Of a DNA stretch of 5,006 bases, positions 1-4,625 are shown one piece after another. The notes under the pieces are model-generated. The model was given only the letters and a program-made list of their open reading frames with translations, did no database searches and was not told where the DNA came from. A program made the position numbers and the translations under genes. Source of the DNA: Planctomycetota bacterium (GTDB lineage: Bacteria > Planctomycetota > Phycisphaerae > UBA1845); assembly GCA_022563615.1 (NCBI GenBank), contig JADFMZ010000265.1, positions 1-5,006 on the forward strand, given 5' to 3'. How positions within the stretch are numbered: the stretch's first letter is position 1; every line of letters starts with the position of its first letter.

Positions 1-195
1 GTGGGCGGCCGTCAACCCTTCCGCCAGCTGCACCCCAAGCCCTGGCGATTCTCGCTGCGGCCGCTGTTCGAGCTGCGCCGGCGCAGCTTCGAGCTGCACG
101 AGGAGCTGGTGCGGACGCTGCCGCAGGAGCAGCGCAAGGTTTGGATACCAGTGAAGAGGGCATTATCAACATGTGGCTGCTTGATAATTGGGTAA
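1..195 (+). pseudogene. Left-edge gene fragment of unknown function, frame lost near base 141
   Basis: The frame starting at base 1 is open from the window edge to a TAA ending at 195. Codons up to about base 141 have strongly G/C third positions and encode a plausible basic, amphipathic segment rich in Arg, Leu, Phe and Glu (for example FELRRRSFELHEELV). After about base 141 GC falls from roughly 72% to 43%, and the last 16 residues look like an out-of-frame tail. I read this as the truncated end of a gene that begins outside the window. I do not recognise the family. The GTG at base 1 is at the cut edge, so it cannot be taken as a real start. Alternatively, the whole 64-codon ORF could be a genuine short C-terminus. 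Confidence 0.4.
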
Positions 196-290
196 TGGAC
201 CGCGGTTACGGGATAGACTTCAACCAATGGCTCAGTAGCGTGTCGGCGGACGAGTTGGCGATCGGGATTCGCGAACTCGAGATTCCGTAG
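171..290 (+). CDS. Small ORF of 39 aa, unknown; possibly the tail of a truncated gene
   Basis: An ATG at 171 opens a 39-codon frame ending at TAG 288-290. The product is acidic and aromatic-rich (MWLLDNWVMDRGYGIDF at the start, SADELAIGIRELEIP at the end) and looks like real protein rather than a shadow. The same frame is open upstream, and the protein-like character seems to begin near base 143 (LDTSEEGIIN), just where GC drops. So the gene may be the C-terminal remnant of a longer one cut at that point rather than a complete 39-aa gene. A purine-rich GAAGAGGG at 153-160 lies 10 nt before the ATG and could serve as a ribosome binding site. The next gene starts 33 nt downstream on the same strand. 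No family recognised. Confidence 0.4.
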   Translation: MWLLDNWVMDRGYGIDFNQWLSSVSADELAIGIRELEIP

Positions 291-310
291 CGGCGACTTC
301 GACGAGTGCT

Positions 311-315
311 AGGAG
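311..315 (+). promoter_or_regulatory. Shine-Dalgarno site for the 52-aa protein
   Basis: AGGAG sits 8 nt before the ATG at 324. It is among the best-formed ribosome binding sites in the window and supports translation of a gene that would otherwise be dismissed as too short. Confidence 0.65.
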
Positions 316-323
316 TTATAGGA

Positions 324-482
324 ATGGCGCGAAAAATCAAGAAATTTACAACCAAGAAGAGTGCGGAGACGGCCGCGTGCAACTGGCTCCGATTCGGATG
401 CACGACGGTCAAGATTAAGAAAATGGGACCCAGAACGTGGGAAGTGACAGCCACTGGATGCCCCGTTCGGCGTCCGATGTAG
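324..482 (+). CDS. Small basic hypothetical protein, 52 aa
   Basis: ATG 324 to TAG 480-482 encodes 52 residues. The N-terminus is Lys/Arg rich (MARKIKKFTTKK), followed by a probable helix (SAETAACNWLRFG) and two predicted strands (TTVKIKKMG and RTWEVTATG). That basic helix-strand-strand layout would suit a small nucleic-acid-binding or regulatory protein, but I cannot assign a family. Three cysteines occur (positions 19, 26 and 45) without a clear metal-site spacing. Translation is supported by AGGAG eight bases upstream. It lies 33 nt after the 39-aa ORF and 34 nt before the probable lipoprotein gene, all on the same strand, so it may be part of one transcript. Local GC (about 52%) is lower than in the larger genes downstream, which may hint at separate ancestry. 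Confidence 0.6.
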   Translation: MARKIKKFTTKKSAETAACNWLRFGCTTVKIKKMGPRTWEVTATGCPVRRPM

Positions 483-516
483 CGCGAAATAGCTTCCCCT
501 CAATGTTCGGATCTCG

Positions 517-1392
517 ATGATGCCGGTTCTTCGCTACTACTCAATCTCATGTGTCGGGGTTCTTCTGTATACGACTATTCTAGGTTTGGGTTGCCGCGTT
601 CACATCGGCGCGAATCATCTGTTCCTCGTTACGCGGATGAACAGCGGGTTTGATGCCGATACGCTGCCGCCGGTGGTGGAGTTGTCCCTGTTCAGTCGGT
701 TTGACGGGGTCCATGCGCCGAGCTTTGAGGAGGCCCAGACGATTCCGGTGGTGACGAGCTTCCGTCGCGGGGGCGGGCCCTCCTCTGGCGGTTGGCTTTA
801 CTCGGGCGCGCTGTTTGCAGCCGGCGCGCCGGCGCTGGCCATCGCATCGCTGGGGCTTGATGTGGGCAATCCAACGAAAGAGGAGTTCGACTCTGCGGCC
901 CAAACATGGGAAGAGCTGACCGAGATCGAGTTGAGCGCGCCGCCGACGTTCGACGACGCCAACAAGAATCTGTTCGGACCGGGCGAGGCGCCACCGCTGT
1001 GGTTCGGTACGAGCGAGTCGATCGGGCTCGAATTCGAGTTCTACGGCCCATCCGTGCCGCCTTTTCTACAGTCCGTGCACGTGGGCTTTCGTCGCAAGGA
1101 GTTTCTGATCGCGCCGTTGGGCCTGAGCAAGCGGGACGATGGTAGTAAGCGACCTTACGTCGTCCATACGCCCTCTGTTTTGGCCATTGTGAACGCTGTG
1201 CCCAGTGACGCCGCCGCATCTGGTCGCGACTGTGGATGTGGAAAACGTTCGCGCCGTTGCCGACGGAAGCCGGGCAGAATCCACTTGTTCGCCACGGGTA
1301 AAGCGGCTGTTCGCATCGCGGCTCAGCAGGGGGTTCGCAAGGAGTTTCTGAGGGGGTTGGTCGAGCAGAACGAACAGAAATCGGAAGATTAA
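517..1392 (+). CDS. Probable exported lipoprotein of unknown function, 291 aa
   Basis: ATG 517 to TAA 1390-1392. The N-terminus has Arg6, a hydrophobic core (VGVLLYTTILGLG) and Cys26, so it resembles a lipoprotein signal peptide. The LGLGC lipobox is atypical because Gly rather than Leu/Val is at -3. The remainder is a soluble domain with predicted strands around 170-176 (GLEFEFY) and 186-201 (SVHVGFRRKEFLIAPL), and a Gly/Ala-rich stretch at 95-112. I do not recognise the family. Residues 229-256 are odd: Cys/Arg rich, while the +1 frame over the same bases reads more naturally, so a pair of compensating frameshifts is possible. A second ATG directly follows the first (520), and no strong ribosome binding site is visible before either. 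The patatin gene starts 89 nt downstream, suggesting co-transcription. An export role next to a lipase is suggestive but unproven. Confidence 0.7.
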   Translation: MMPVLRYYSISCVGVLLYTTILGLGCRVHIGANHLFLVTRMNSGFDADTLPPVVELSLFSRFDGVHAPSFEEAQTIPVVTSFRRGGGPSSGGWLYSGALFAAGAPALAIASLGLDVGNPTKEEFDSAAQTWEELTEIELSAPPTFDDANKNLFGPGEAPPLWFGTSESIGLEFEFYGPSVPPFLQSVHVGFRRKEFLIAPLGLSKRDDGSKRPYVVHTPSVLAIVNAVPSDAAASGRDCGCGKRSRRCRRKPGRIHLFATGKAAVRIAAQQGVRKEFLRGLVEQNEQKSED

Positions 1393-1416
1393 GAGTGCGT
1401 CCCAAGAAGCCCGTTT

Positions 1417-1437
1417 ACTTGCCAGGGGTTTGCAAGT
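1417..1437 (+). other. Small inverted repeat between lipoprotein and patatin genes
   Basis: ACTTGC at 1417-1422 and GCAAGT at 1432-1437 form a perfect 6-bp stem with a 9-nt loop; adjacent TTT (1414-1416) and AAA (1440-1442) could extend it past a bulge. It lacks a U-run, so it is not a typical intrinsic terminator. It could be an mRNA-processing element or an operator, or be coincidental. Confidence 0.25.
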
Positions 1438-1468
1438 CTAAAGGCCCGTGTTTTCGTCGGTGTTGAAC

Positions 1469-1472
1469 GGAG
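1469..1472 (+). promoter_or_regulatory. Shine-Dalgarno site that decides the patatin start
   Basis: GGAG at 1469-1472 directly abuts the ATG at 1473, which is too close for ribosome binding, but lies 9 nt before the in-frame ATG at 1482. An in-frame stop at 1464-1466 rules out an earlier start. The site therefore favours 1482. Confidence 0.55.
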
Positions 1473-1481
1473 ATGTTGTTG

Positions 1482-2816
1482 ATGGCTTATCGAAACGCTT
1501 ACAACAAGAATTTCGGAACGCTTGGGGTTGCGGTCGCACAGAGCTGGCCGGAACGAGACATCATCAAGGCCAAGGGCAAGCGGAAGCACACACTTGGCTT
1601 GGCTTTGTCCGGCGGCGGATATCGCTCGGCGATCTATAACTACGGCGTTTTGAGCGGGCTCTACGAGATCGGCGTCATTCCGAGGATCGACTACCTTTCT
1701 GTCGTATCCGGCGGTTCATGGATGGGAACGGCCTTTTCAATGACCAAGTCCATGGAATGGTTCTTCCGAAGGACATGGACGTCAAACCGTCCCAACTTCA
1801 TCGAGGAGGGGTTCGAGTCACTACTACCCCATCCGGGCCGCGTCTTGCAGGAAGCCGCCCTGGCGCGAAAGAACGTAAACTACGCCAGCAACATTTACGG
1901 GCGGCTGCTGGCCAAAACCTTTCTTCGAGAGCACGGCGACCTTTCGCGGTACAAACCCTTGTCGGACGGCGCGCTCGTGCGCGACAAGGATCGCCCGTTC
2001 TTGATCATCAACGGAACGGTCTACTTCAGGCGGCCCAAGCGGTTCGAGGTTACCCAGGAGTGCTTTGAGATGACGCGGCTCTACTGCGGCAGTCGCTCGC
2101 TCGGTTATTTGGACACGCCAAGCCTAAGGGCGCCCGACTATCCGATTCGCATCCGCGACGCGATCGCGGTATCCGGCGCCGCAGTGTCGCTGCACATTCC
2201 AGGTTTGGGGTCGGAAGTCCTTGGCCTGGGGCTGAGTCGAGAGGTAAAGAACTACACCCTGAGACTCAGAGTGCCCCGTCCCGGCATGCCCGACGCGGCG
2301 CATCTGGATTTGGCCGACGGCGGTTTCTACAACAACCTCGGGGTCGAATCACTGATCCATCGCGGGTGTCGATATATCATTGTGGTCGATGCCGAGCATG
2401 ACCCGGAAAAACCAAAAACGAAAACCCGTTCGAATCAGGGTTATTCAGGACTGCGAACGCTGCTCAAGCGACATCATATCCCGATGTCCCTCAAGCAGGG
2501 CATGATCGCCACGCTGGACCGGGCCGACGAAGCAGTACACATCATTCCGAATCGTGATCCGAAGCTGCCGGACGTCTTGTATATCAAGCTCAAGTCATCG
2601 AAACATTTCGATCGAGTTGCGTCTAAGGAAGACTACAACCAGCCCGGATTCCTGCAGAATCTTTTCCGCAGAGGGAAGTTCTCGTTCAACCCTCAGTTCA
2701 GCACGGCCAAGCTCGATTACGACTTCGCGGAGCATCGCAATCTGTCGGAGCTCGGGCGGTTCGAGGTGCTCAAACATAAGGCGTTGATCAAACGATTTGC
2801 CGCAAGGTCGACCTGA
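1482..2816 (+). CDS. Patatin-like phospholipase, 444 aa
   Basis: A Ser-Asp dyad lipid acyl hydrolase of the patatin/cPLA2 superfamily, expected to cleave fatty acyl esters of phospholipids. Counted from ATG 1482, the glycine-rich oxyanion loop SGGGYRSA is at 43-50 and the nucleophile elbow YLSVVSGGSW places the serine at 76. A core segment RDAIAVSGAA ends near 234, the catalytic Asp is at 279 in ADGGFYNNLG, and the strand YIIVVDAEHDP follows. The elbow is VSGGS rather than classical GxSxG; this variant occurs in bacterial patatins with a GGGxRSA loop. A region of about 200 residues separates Ser from Asp, larger than in minimal patatins. A C-terminal extension (about 320-444) is basic and unassigned. 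There is no signal peptide or membrane helix, so it is probably cytoplasmic unless exported by another route. It follows the lipoprotein gene by 89 nt. The family is secure; substrate and role are unknown. Confidence 0.92.
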   Translation: MAYRNAYNKNFGTLGVAVAQSWPERDIIKAKGKRKHTLGLALSGGGYRSAIYNYGVLSGLYEIGVIPRIDYLSVVSGGSWMGTAFSMTKSMEWFFRRTWTSNRPNFIEEGFESLLPHPGRVLQEAALARKNVNYASNIYGRLLAKTFLREHGDLSRYKPLSDGALVRDKDRPFLIINGTVYFRRPKRFEVTQECFEMTRLYCGSRSLGYLDTPSLRAPDYPIRIRDAIAVSGAAVSLHIPGLGSEVLGLGLSREVKNYTLRLRVPRPGMPDAAHLDLADGGFYNNLGVESLIHRGCRYIIVVDAEHDPEKPKTKTRSNQGYSGLRTLLKRHHIPMSLKQGMIATLDRADEAVHIIPNRDPKLPDVLYIKLKSSKHFDRVASKEDYNQPGFLQNLFRRGKFSFNPQFSTAKLDYDFAEHRNLSELGRFEVLKHKALIKRFAARST

Positions 2817-2966
2817 TGACCGGCTGCGCGAGCGATGGAGGGTATGTAAGGCGTTGAGTTGCGGGCGTGGGTTGGTTCAAGTTCTGCCTTTGCTATTTTC
2901 CTGGCGTCGATCTTGAAAACACCGCTTGAAGCTAGGGCGGCCGGTATTTTGATCCGTCCGTCCGTA
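2817..2966. other. Intergenic stretch with no gene
   Basis: Between the patatin stop and the first structured repeat I see no convincing ORF, promoter or terminator. TTGAAA (2913-2918) and TATTTT (2945-2950) resemble promoter hexamers but are 26 nt apart, too far for a sigma-70 type promoter. TTCAAG and CTTGAA can pair across about 31 nt, but weakly. Confidence 0.4.
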
Positions 2967-3047
2967 AGTCCTGTAGGGTCCGCCACGCGGACCATTTTGT
3001 AATGGTCCCGGGAGGTGGTCCGCACGGCGGACCCTACCGCTACCCGA
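2967..3047 (+). repeat. Structured palindromic repeat, copy 1 (81 bp)
   Basis: Two 22-bp arms (2973-2994 and 3016-3037) are inverted copies matching at 20 of 22 positions: GTAGGGTCCGCC pairs with GGCGGACCCTAC and GCGGACCA with TGGTCCGC, around an unpaired AC/AC. Each arm is also its own hairpin (GGTCCGC-CAC-GCGGACC and GGTCCGC-ACG-GCGGACC), so the element can fold as one long stem or as two adjacent hairpins. In this copy GGACCATT and AATGGTCC add a further 8-bp stem with loop TTGT (2989-3008). It ends four bases before the GTG that opens the nuclease frame, so it would sit in the 5' leader of the nuclease mRNA if transcribed from upstream. The design is like a REP/BIME element; the family itself I cannot name. 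Confidence 0.85.
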
Positions 3048-3090
3048 AATAGTGAACAACAACTATCGAGAACGCTCTAACATGGAGAAA

Positions 3091-3095
3091 AGGAG
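3091..3095 (+). promoter_or_regulatory. Shine-Dalgarno site used to choose the nuclease start
   Basis: AGGAG lies 4 nt before ATG 3100, slightly close but usable. Read as codons from ATG 3082 it would give consecutive AGG AGA arginine codons, unusual in this GC-rich context. That supports a ribosome-binding rather than coding role. Confidence 0.5.
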
Positions 3096-3099
3096 AATC

Positions 3100-3972
3100 A
3101 TGAACCACATCATTTCGATCACAACCGTTGTTATGGTGTTTGGGGCCGGCTCAACGTTCGCGGCGGACCCTGCTGACGATCACAGCACCGTGGCCCCCGC
3201 CTGCAAAGACCTGGAGTATCTCAGTACGTTATTCGCGTTTCACGGAAGGCCGCACAACCTTGATGCGGATCGGCCGGTGACGGTGCTCATCAGCCACGGC
3301 TATATGGTCGGTTTTTCGGAGGCTCGAAAGCAACCGGTGTGGGCGGCGTATCGCGTCAGCGGCGCCAAGCGGGATACGCACTACGATCGCCCGCCGTTCT
3401 TTCACGACGACCTTCGTCTTCCCGAAAGCGCACGGATCGGCACGGCCACGTTCGGGGGCGGCTTCGACCGCGGACACATGGTCCCCAACTTTGCCATCAA
3501 CACGCAATATGGAAAGCTGGCGCAGATGGAGACGTTCTTTATGTCCAACATCTGCCCGCAGAAGGCCAATCTCAATCAGGGTTTGTGGGCGCGCCTCGAG
3601 CACACCATCGTGGACGAGTATGCATCAGCCTGGGGACACATCTGGGTGCTCACGGGGCCAATCTTCGGCGATGCCCCCACGCCCGTGAAAAAGCTCAAGG
3701 ACAAAGGCGTCACTGTTCCCATTCCGAGTCATTTCTTTCTGATCCTGGTGGATACGCACGGGCGGCAGGATCGCTCCATCGACATTCTCGGCTTGAAGTT
3801 CCCCCAGAACACGCCCCGCAGCGCCGAGTTGACTATGGATTTCATCGAATCGGTCGATGAACTCGAAAGGCTGACGAAACTCAACTTCTTCCCGCGTTTT
3901 TCCACCCGGCGACAGAACACGCACGAGAAGGAAAAAGCTTCCGAGGTGTGGCAGGTCGACGAGGAAGAATAG
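3100..3972 (+). CDS. Secreted DNA/RNA non-specific endonuclease (DRGH / NUC family)
   Basis: A metal-dependent nuclease of the Serratia NucA/EndoG superfamily, degrading DNA and RNA without sequence specificity. Counted from ATG 3100 (290 aa), residues 1-21 form a Sec signal peptide (core IISITTVVMVFGAG, cleavage likely after TFA). The EndoG-like strand region HGYMVGF..RKQPVWAAY is at about 66-84 and the catalytic motif FDRGHMVPN has His126. NICPQKANLNQGLWARLE carries the Mg-ligand Asn159, Trp163 and Glu167, with the same Asn-to-Glu spacing of 8 as the Serratia enzyme. The tail is charged and ends VDEEE. All key residues are present, so it should be active outside the cytoplasm; no immunity gene is seen, consistent with export. 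The start is uncertain: ATG 3082 would add MEKRRI, giving a more typical positive n-region, and GTG 3052 is also in frame; 3100 has the better binding site. The gene is bracketed by two copies of the structured repeat. The family is secure. Confidence 0.93.
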   Translation: MNHIISITTVVMVFGAGSTFAADPADDHSTVAPACKDLEYLSTLFAFHGRPHNLDADRPVTVLISHGYMVGFSEARKQPVWAAYRVSGAKRDTHYDRPPFFHDDLRLPESARIGTATFGGGFDRGHMVPNFAINTQYGKLAQMETFFMSNICPQKANLNQGLWARLEHTIVDEYASAWGHIWVLTGPIFGDAPTPVKKLKDKGVTVPIPSHFFLILVDTHGRQDRSIDILGLKFPQNTPRSAELTMDFIESVDELERLTKLNFFPRFSTRRQNTHEKEKASEVWQVDEEE

Positions 3973-3975
3973 CCG

Positions 3976-3987
3976 GGCCGCGCGGCC
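3976..3987. other. Perfect GC palindrome after the nuclease stop
   Basis: GGCCGCGCGGCC is a 12-nt perfect palindrome three bases after the nuclease TAG and immediately before repeat copy 2. With no loop or U-run it is a poor terminator by itself; it may strengthen the adjacent repeat hairpins or be a chance GC-rich palindrome. Confidence 0.3.
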
Positions 3988-4068
3988 AGTCTTGTAGGGT
4001 CCGCCACGCGGACCATTTTCGGATGATCTCGATTGGTGGTCCGCACGGCGGACCCTACCGCTACTCGA
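3988..4068 (+). repeat. Structured palindromic repeat, copy 2 (81 bp)
   Basis: Same orientation as copy 1 and offset by 1021 bases throughout. Arms 3994-4015 and 4037-4058 are identical to those of copy 1, including the same AC/AC mismatch, and flanks AGTCYTGTAGGG and CGCTACYCGA are shared. The 21-nt centre matches copy 1 at only 13 positions and has largely lost the extra GGACCATT/AATGGTCC pairing. Conserved arms with a diverged centre point to selection on, or mobilisation through, the arms. It begins 16 bases after the nuclease stop and may also act as a 3' mRNA-stabilising or terminating structure. Confidence 0.85.
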
Positions 4069-4143
4069 CAAGCGCTCAGCGCAATGGCATTAATGCTTGC
4101 CCTCGTCGCGCGTGTAGAGAAACCATCGGGTCTTGGGATTGCC
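4069..4143. other. Intergenic spacer with short palindromes
   Basis: No gene seen. It contains GCGCTCAGCGC (4-bp stem) and a perfect 10-nt palindrome GCATTAATGC at 4087-4096, about 70 bases before the -10 of the next promoter. The palindrome could be an operator half-site pair, but nothing confirms this. Confidence 0.25.
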
Positions 4144-4172
4144 TTGCCCGCCGTGTGAATCTTATGTATAAT
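4144..4172 (+). promoter_or_regulatory. Probable sigma-70 type promoter for the DUF5678 gene
   Basis: A perfect TATAAT at 4167-4172 is preceded, with the ideal 17-nt spacer, by TTGCCC (4144-4149; 4 of 6 match to TTGACA). The ATG at 4181 begins only 9 nt after TATAAT. The expected start of transcription would then fall at or within a few bases of the ATG, giving a leaderless or nearly leaderless mRNA. This fits the absence of a convincing ribosome binding site there. Confidence 0.5.
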
Positions 4173-4180
4173 CGAGTGTG

Positions 4181-4396
4181 ATGAACGAAACGGACATGGC
4201 CTGGTTGACGGAACACAGCGCTGAGCTTCTTCGAGAGTACGCCGGCAAATGGGTAGCCGTCGCGGATGGAAAGATCGTCGGGGTTGGCGACACAGCCCCC
4301 GAGGCGGACCGGAAGGCTTCGGAGGCGGCCCCCGATCGCCCGTTTATCCTCGAACACGTCGATCCATCCGTGGACGTGATCTATGAGCATTCATAA
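4181..4396 (+). CDS. DUF5678-type small protein, 71 aa
   Basis: The product is a compact protein with the layout I associate with DUF5678. It has an N-terminal helix (AWLTEHSAELLREYAG), then the conserved core GKWVAVADGKIVGVGD at about 22-37, a helix rich in Asp/Glu/Ala/Lys, and a final strand (PFILEHVDP). The biochemical function of the family is unknown. The start is placed at ATG 4181; a GTG one codon earlier (4178) is in frame but less likely. The probable promoter immediately upstream suggests leaderless translation. The gene overlaps the next one by 14 nt, so the two are probably translated together. In my recollection DUF5678 proteins often sit beside retropepsin-like aspartyl proteases, as here, which would suggest a functional pair. 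No signal peptide or membrane segment is visible. Confidence 0.8.
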   Translation: MNETDMAWLTEHSAELLREYAGKWVAVADGKIVGVGDTAPEADRKASEAAPDRPFILEHVDPSVDVIYEHS

Positions 4397-4625
4397 ATGG
4401 CGTCGGCTTCCAACGAAATACTTCGGGGAAGTCTGGGTTCCGTTTGCCCATATCCAGCTTAAAGGATCGACCGGCAAGCTCCACGCGCTCTCGCTCCAGA
4501 TCGACTCCGGTGCGGTCGTCTCACTTCTCAGCCGATCGGTGGCCGAGCTTCTTCAAATCGATCTGAAAAAGGGCCACCGCGTCGAGCTTGGGAGCGTAGG
4601 TGGTGCGGCCACGGTAGCGAGATGA
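4383..4625 (+). CDS. Retropepsin-like aspartyl protease, apparently C-terminally truncated, 80 aa
   Basis: ATG 4383 to TGA 4623-4625. The sequence has a strand-rich start (FGEVWVPFAHIQLKG) and then LQIDSGAVVSLLSRSVAELL. This holds the DSG active-site triad (Asp41, Ser42, Gly43) of single-domain retropepsin-like proteases, which dimerise to bring two such Asp residues together. The next conserved segment, VELGSVGGAATV, is present. The protein then stops at residue 80, whereas relatives I recall continue for about 40-50 residues through a LLGR-type motif near the C-terminus. That motif is not found in any forward frame just downstream. The gene overlaps DUF5678 by 14 nt and its stop overlaps the next start (ATGA). 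I infer a truncated, possibly inactive protease; alternatively it is a naturally short form. No signal peptide. Confidence 0.75.
   Translation: MSIHKWRRLPTKYFGEVWVPFAHIQLKGSTGKLHALSLQIDSGAVVSLLSRSVAELLQIDLKKGHRVELGSVGGAATVAR

Noticed and set aside
692..1405. Long 237-codon minus-strand open frame opposite the lipoprotein gene
   Set aside because: It is an Arg/Ser/Pro-rich mirror of a GC-rich coding strand with no recognisable domain. The + strand gene has a signal peptide and normal composition.
1414..1442. Intrinsic terminator after the lipoprotein gene
   Set aside because: The stem is only 6 bp and no U-run follows.
1473..1481. ATG 1473 as the patatin start
   Set aside because: GGAG directly touches this ATG; the in-frame ATG at 1482 has suitable 9-nt spacing.
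1482..2816. Patatin as a CapV-type effector of a CBASS anti-phage system
   Set aside because: No cyclic-nucleotide synthase or other CBASS gene is nearby, and the large catalytic architecture fits a general bacterial patatin just as well.
2913..2950. Promoter TTGAAA...TATTTT for the nuclease
   Set aside because: The spacer is 26 nt and the element lies more than 100 bases before the gene with the repeat in between.
1482..3972. Type VI secretion effector cluster
   Set aside because: No VgrG, PAAR, Hcp or immunity gene is present, and the nuclease has its own Sec signal peptide.
2967..4068. CRISPR array or composite transposon
   Set aside because: Only two repeat copies about 1 kb apart with a gene between them, and no transposase, integrase or target-site duplication was seen.
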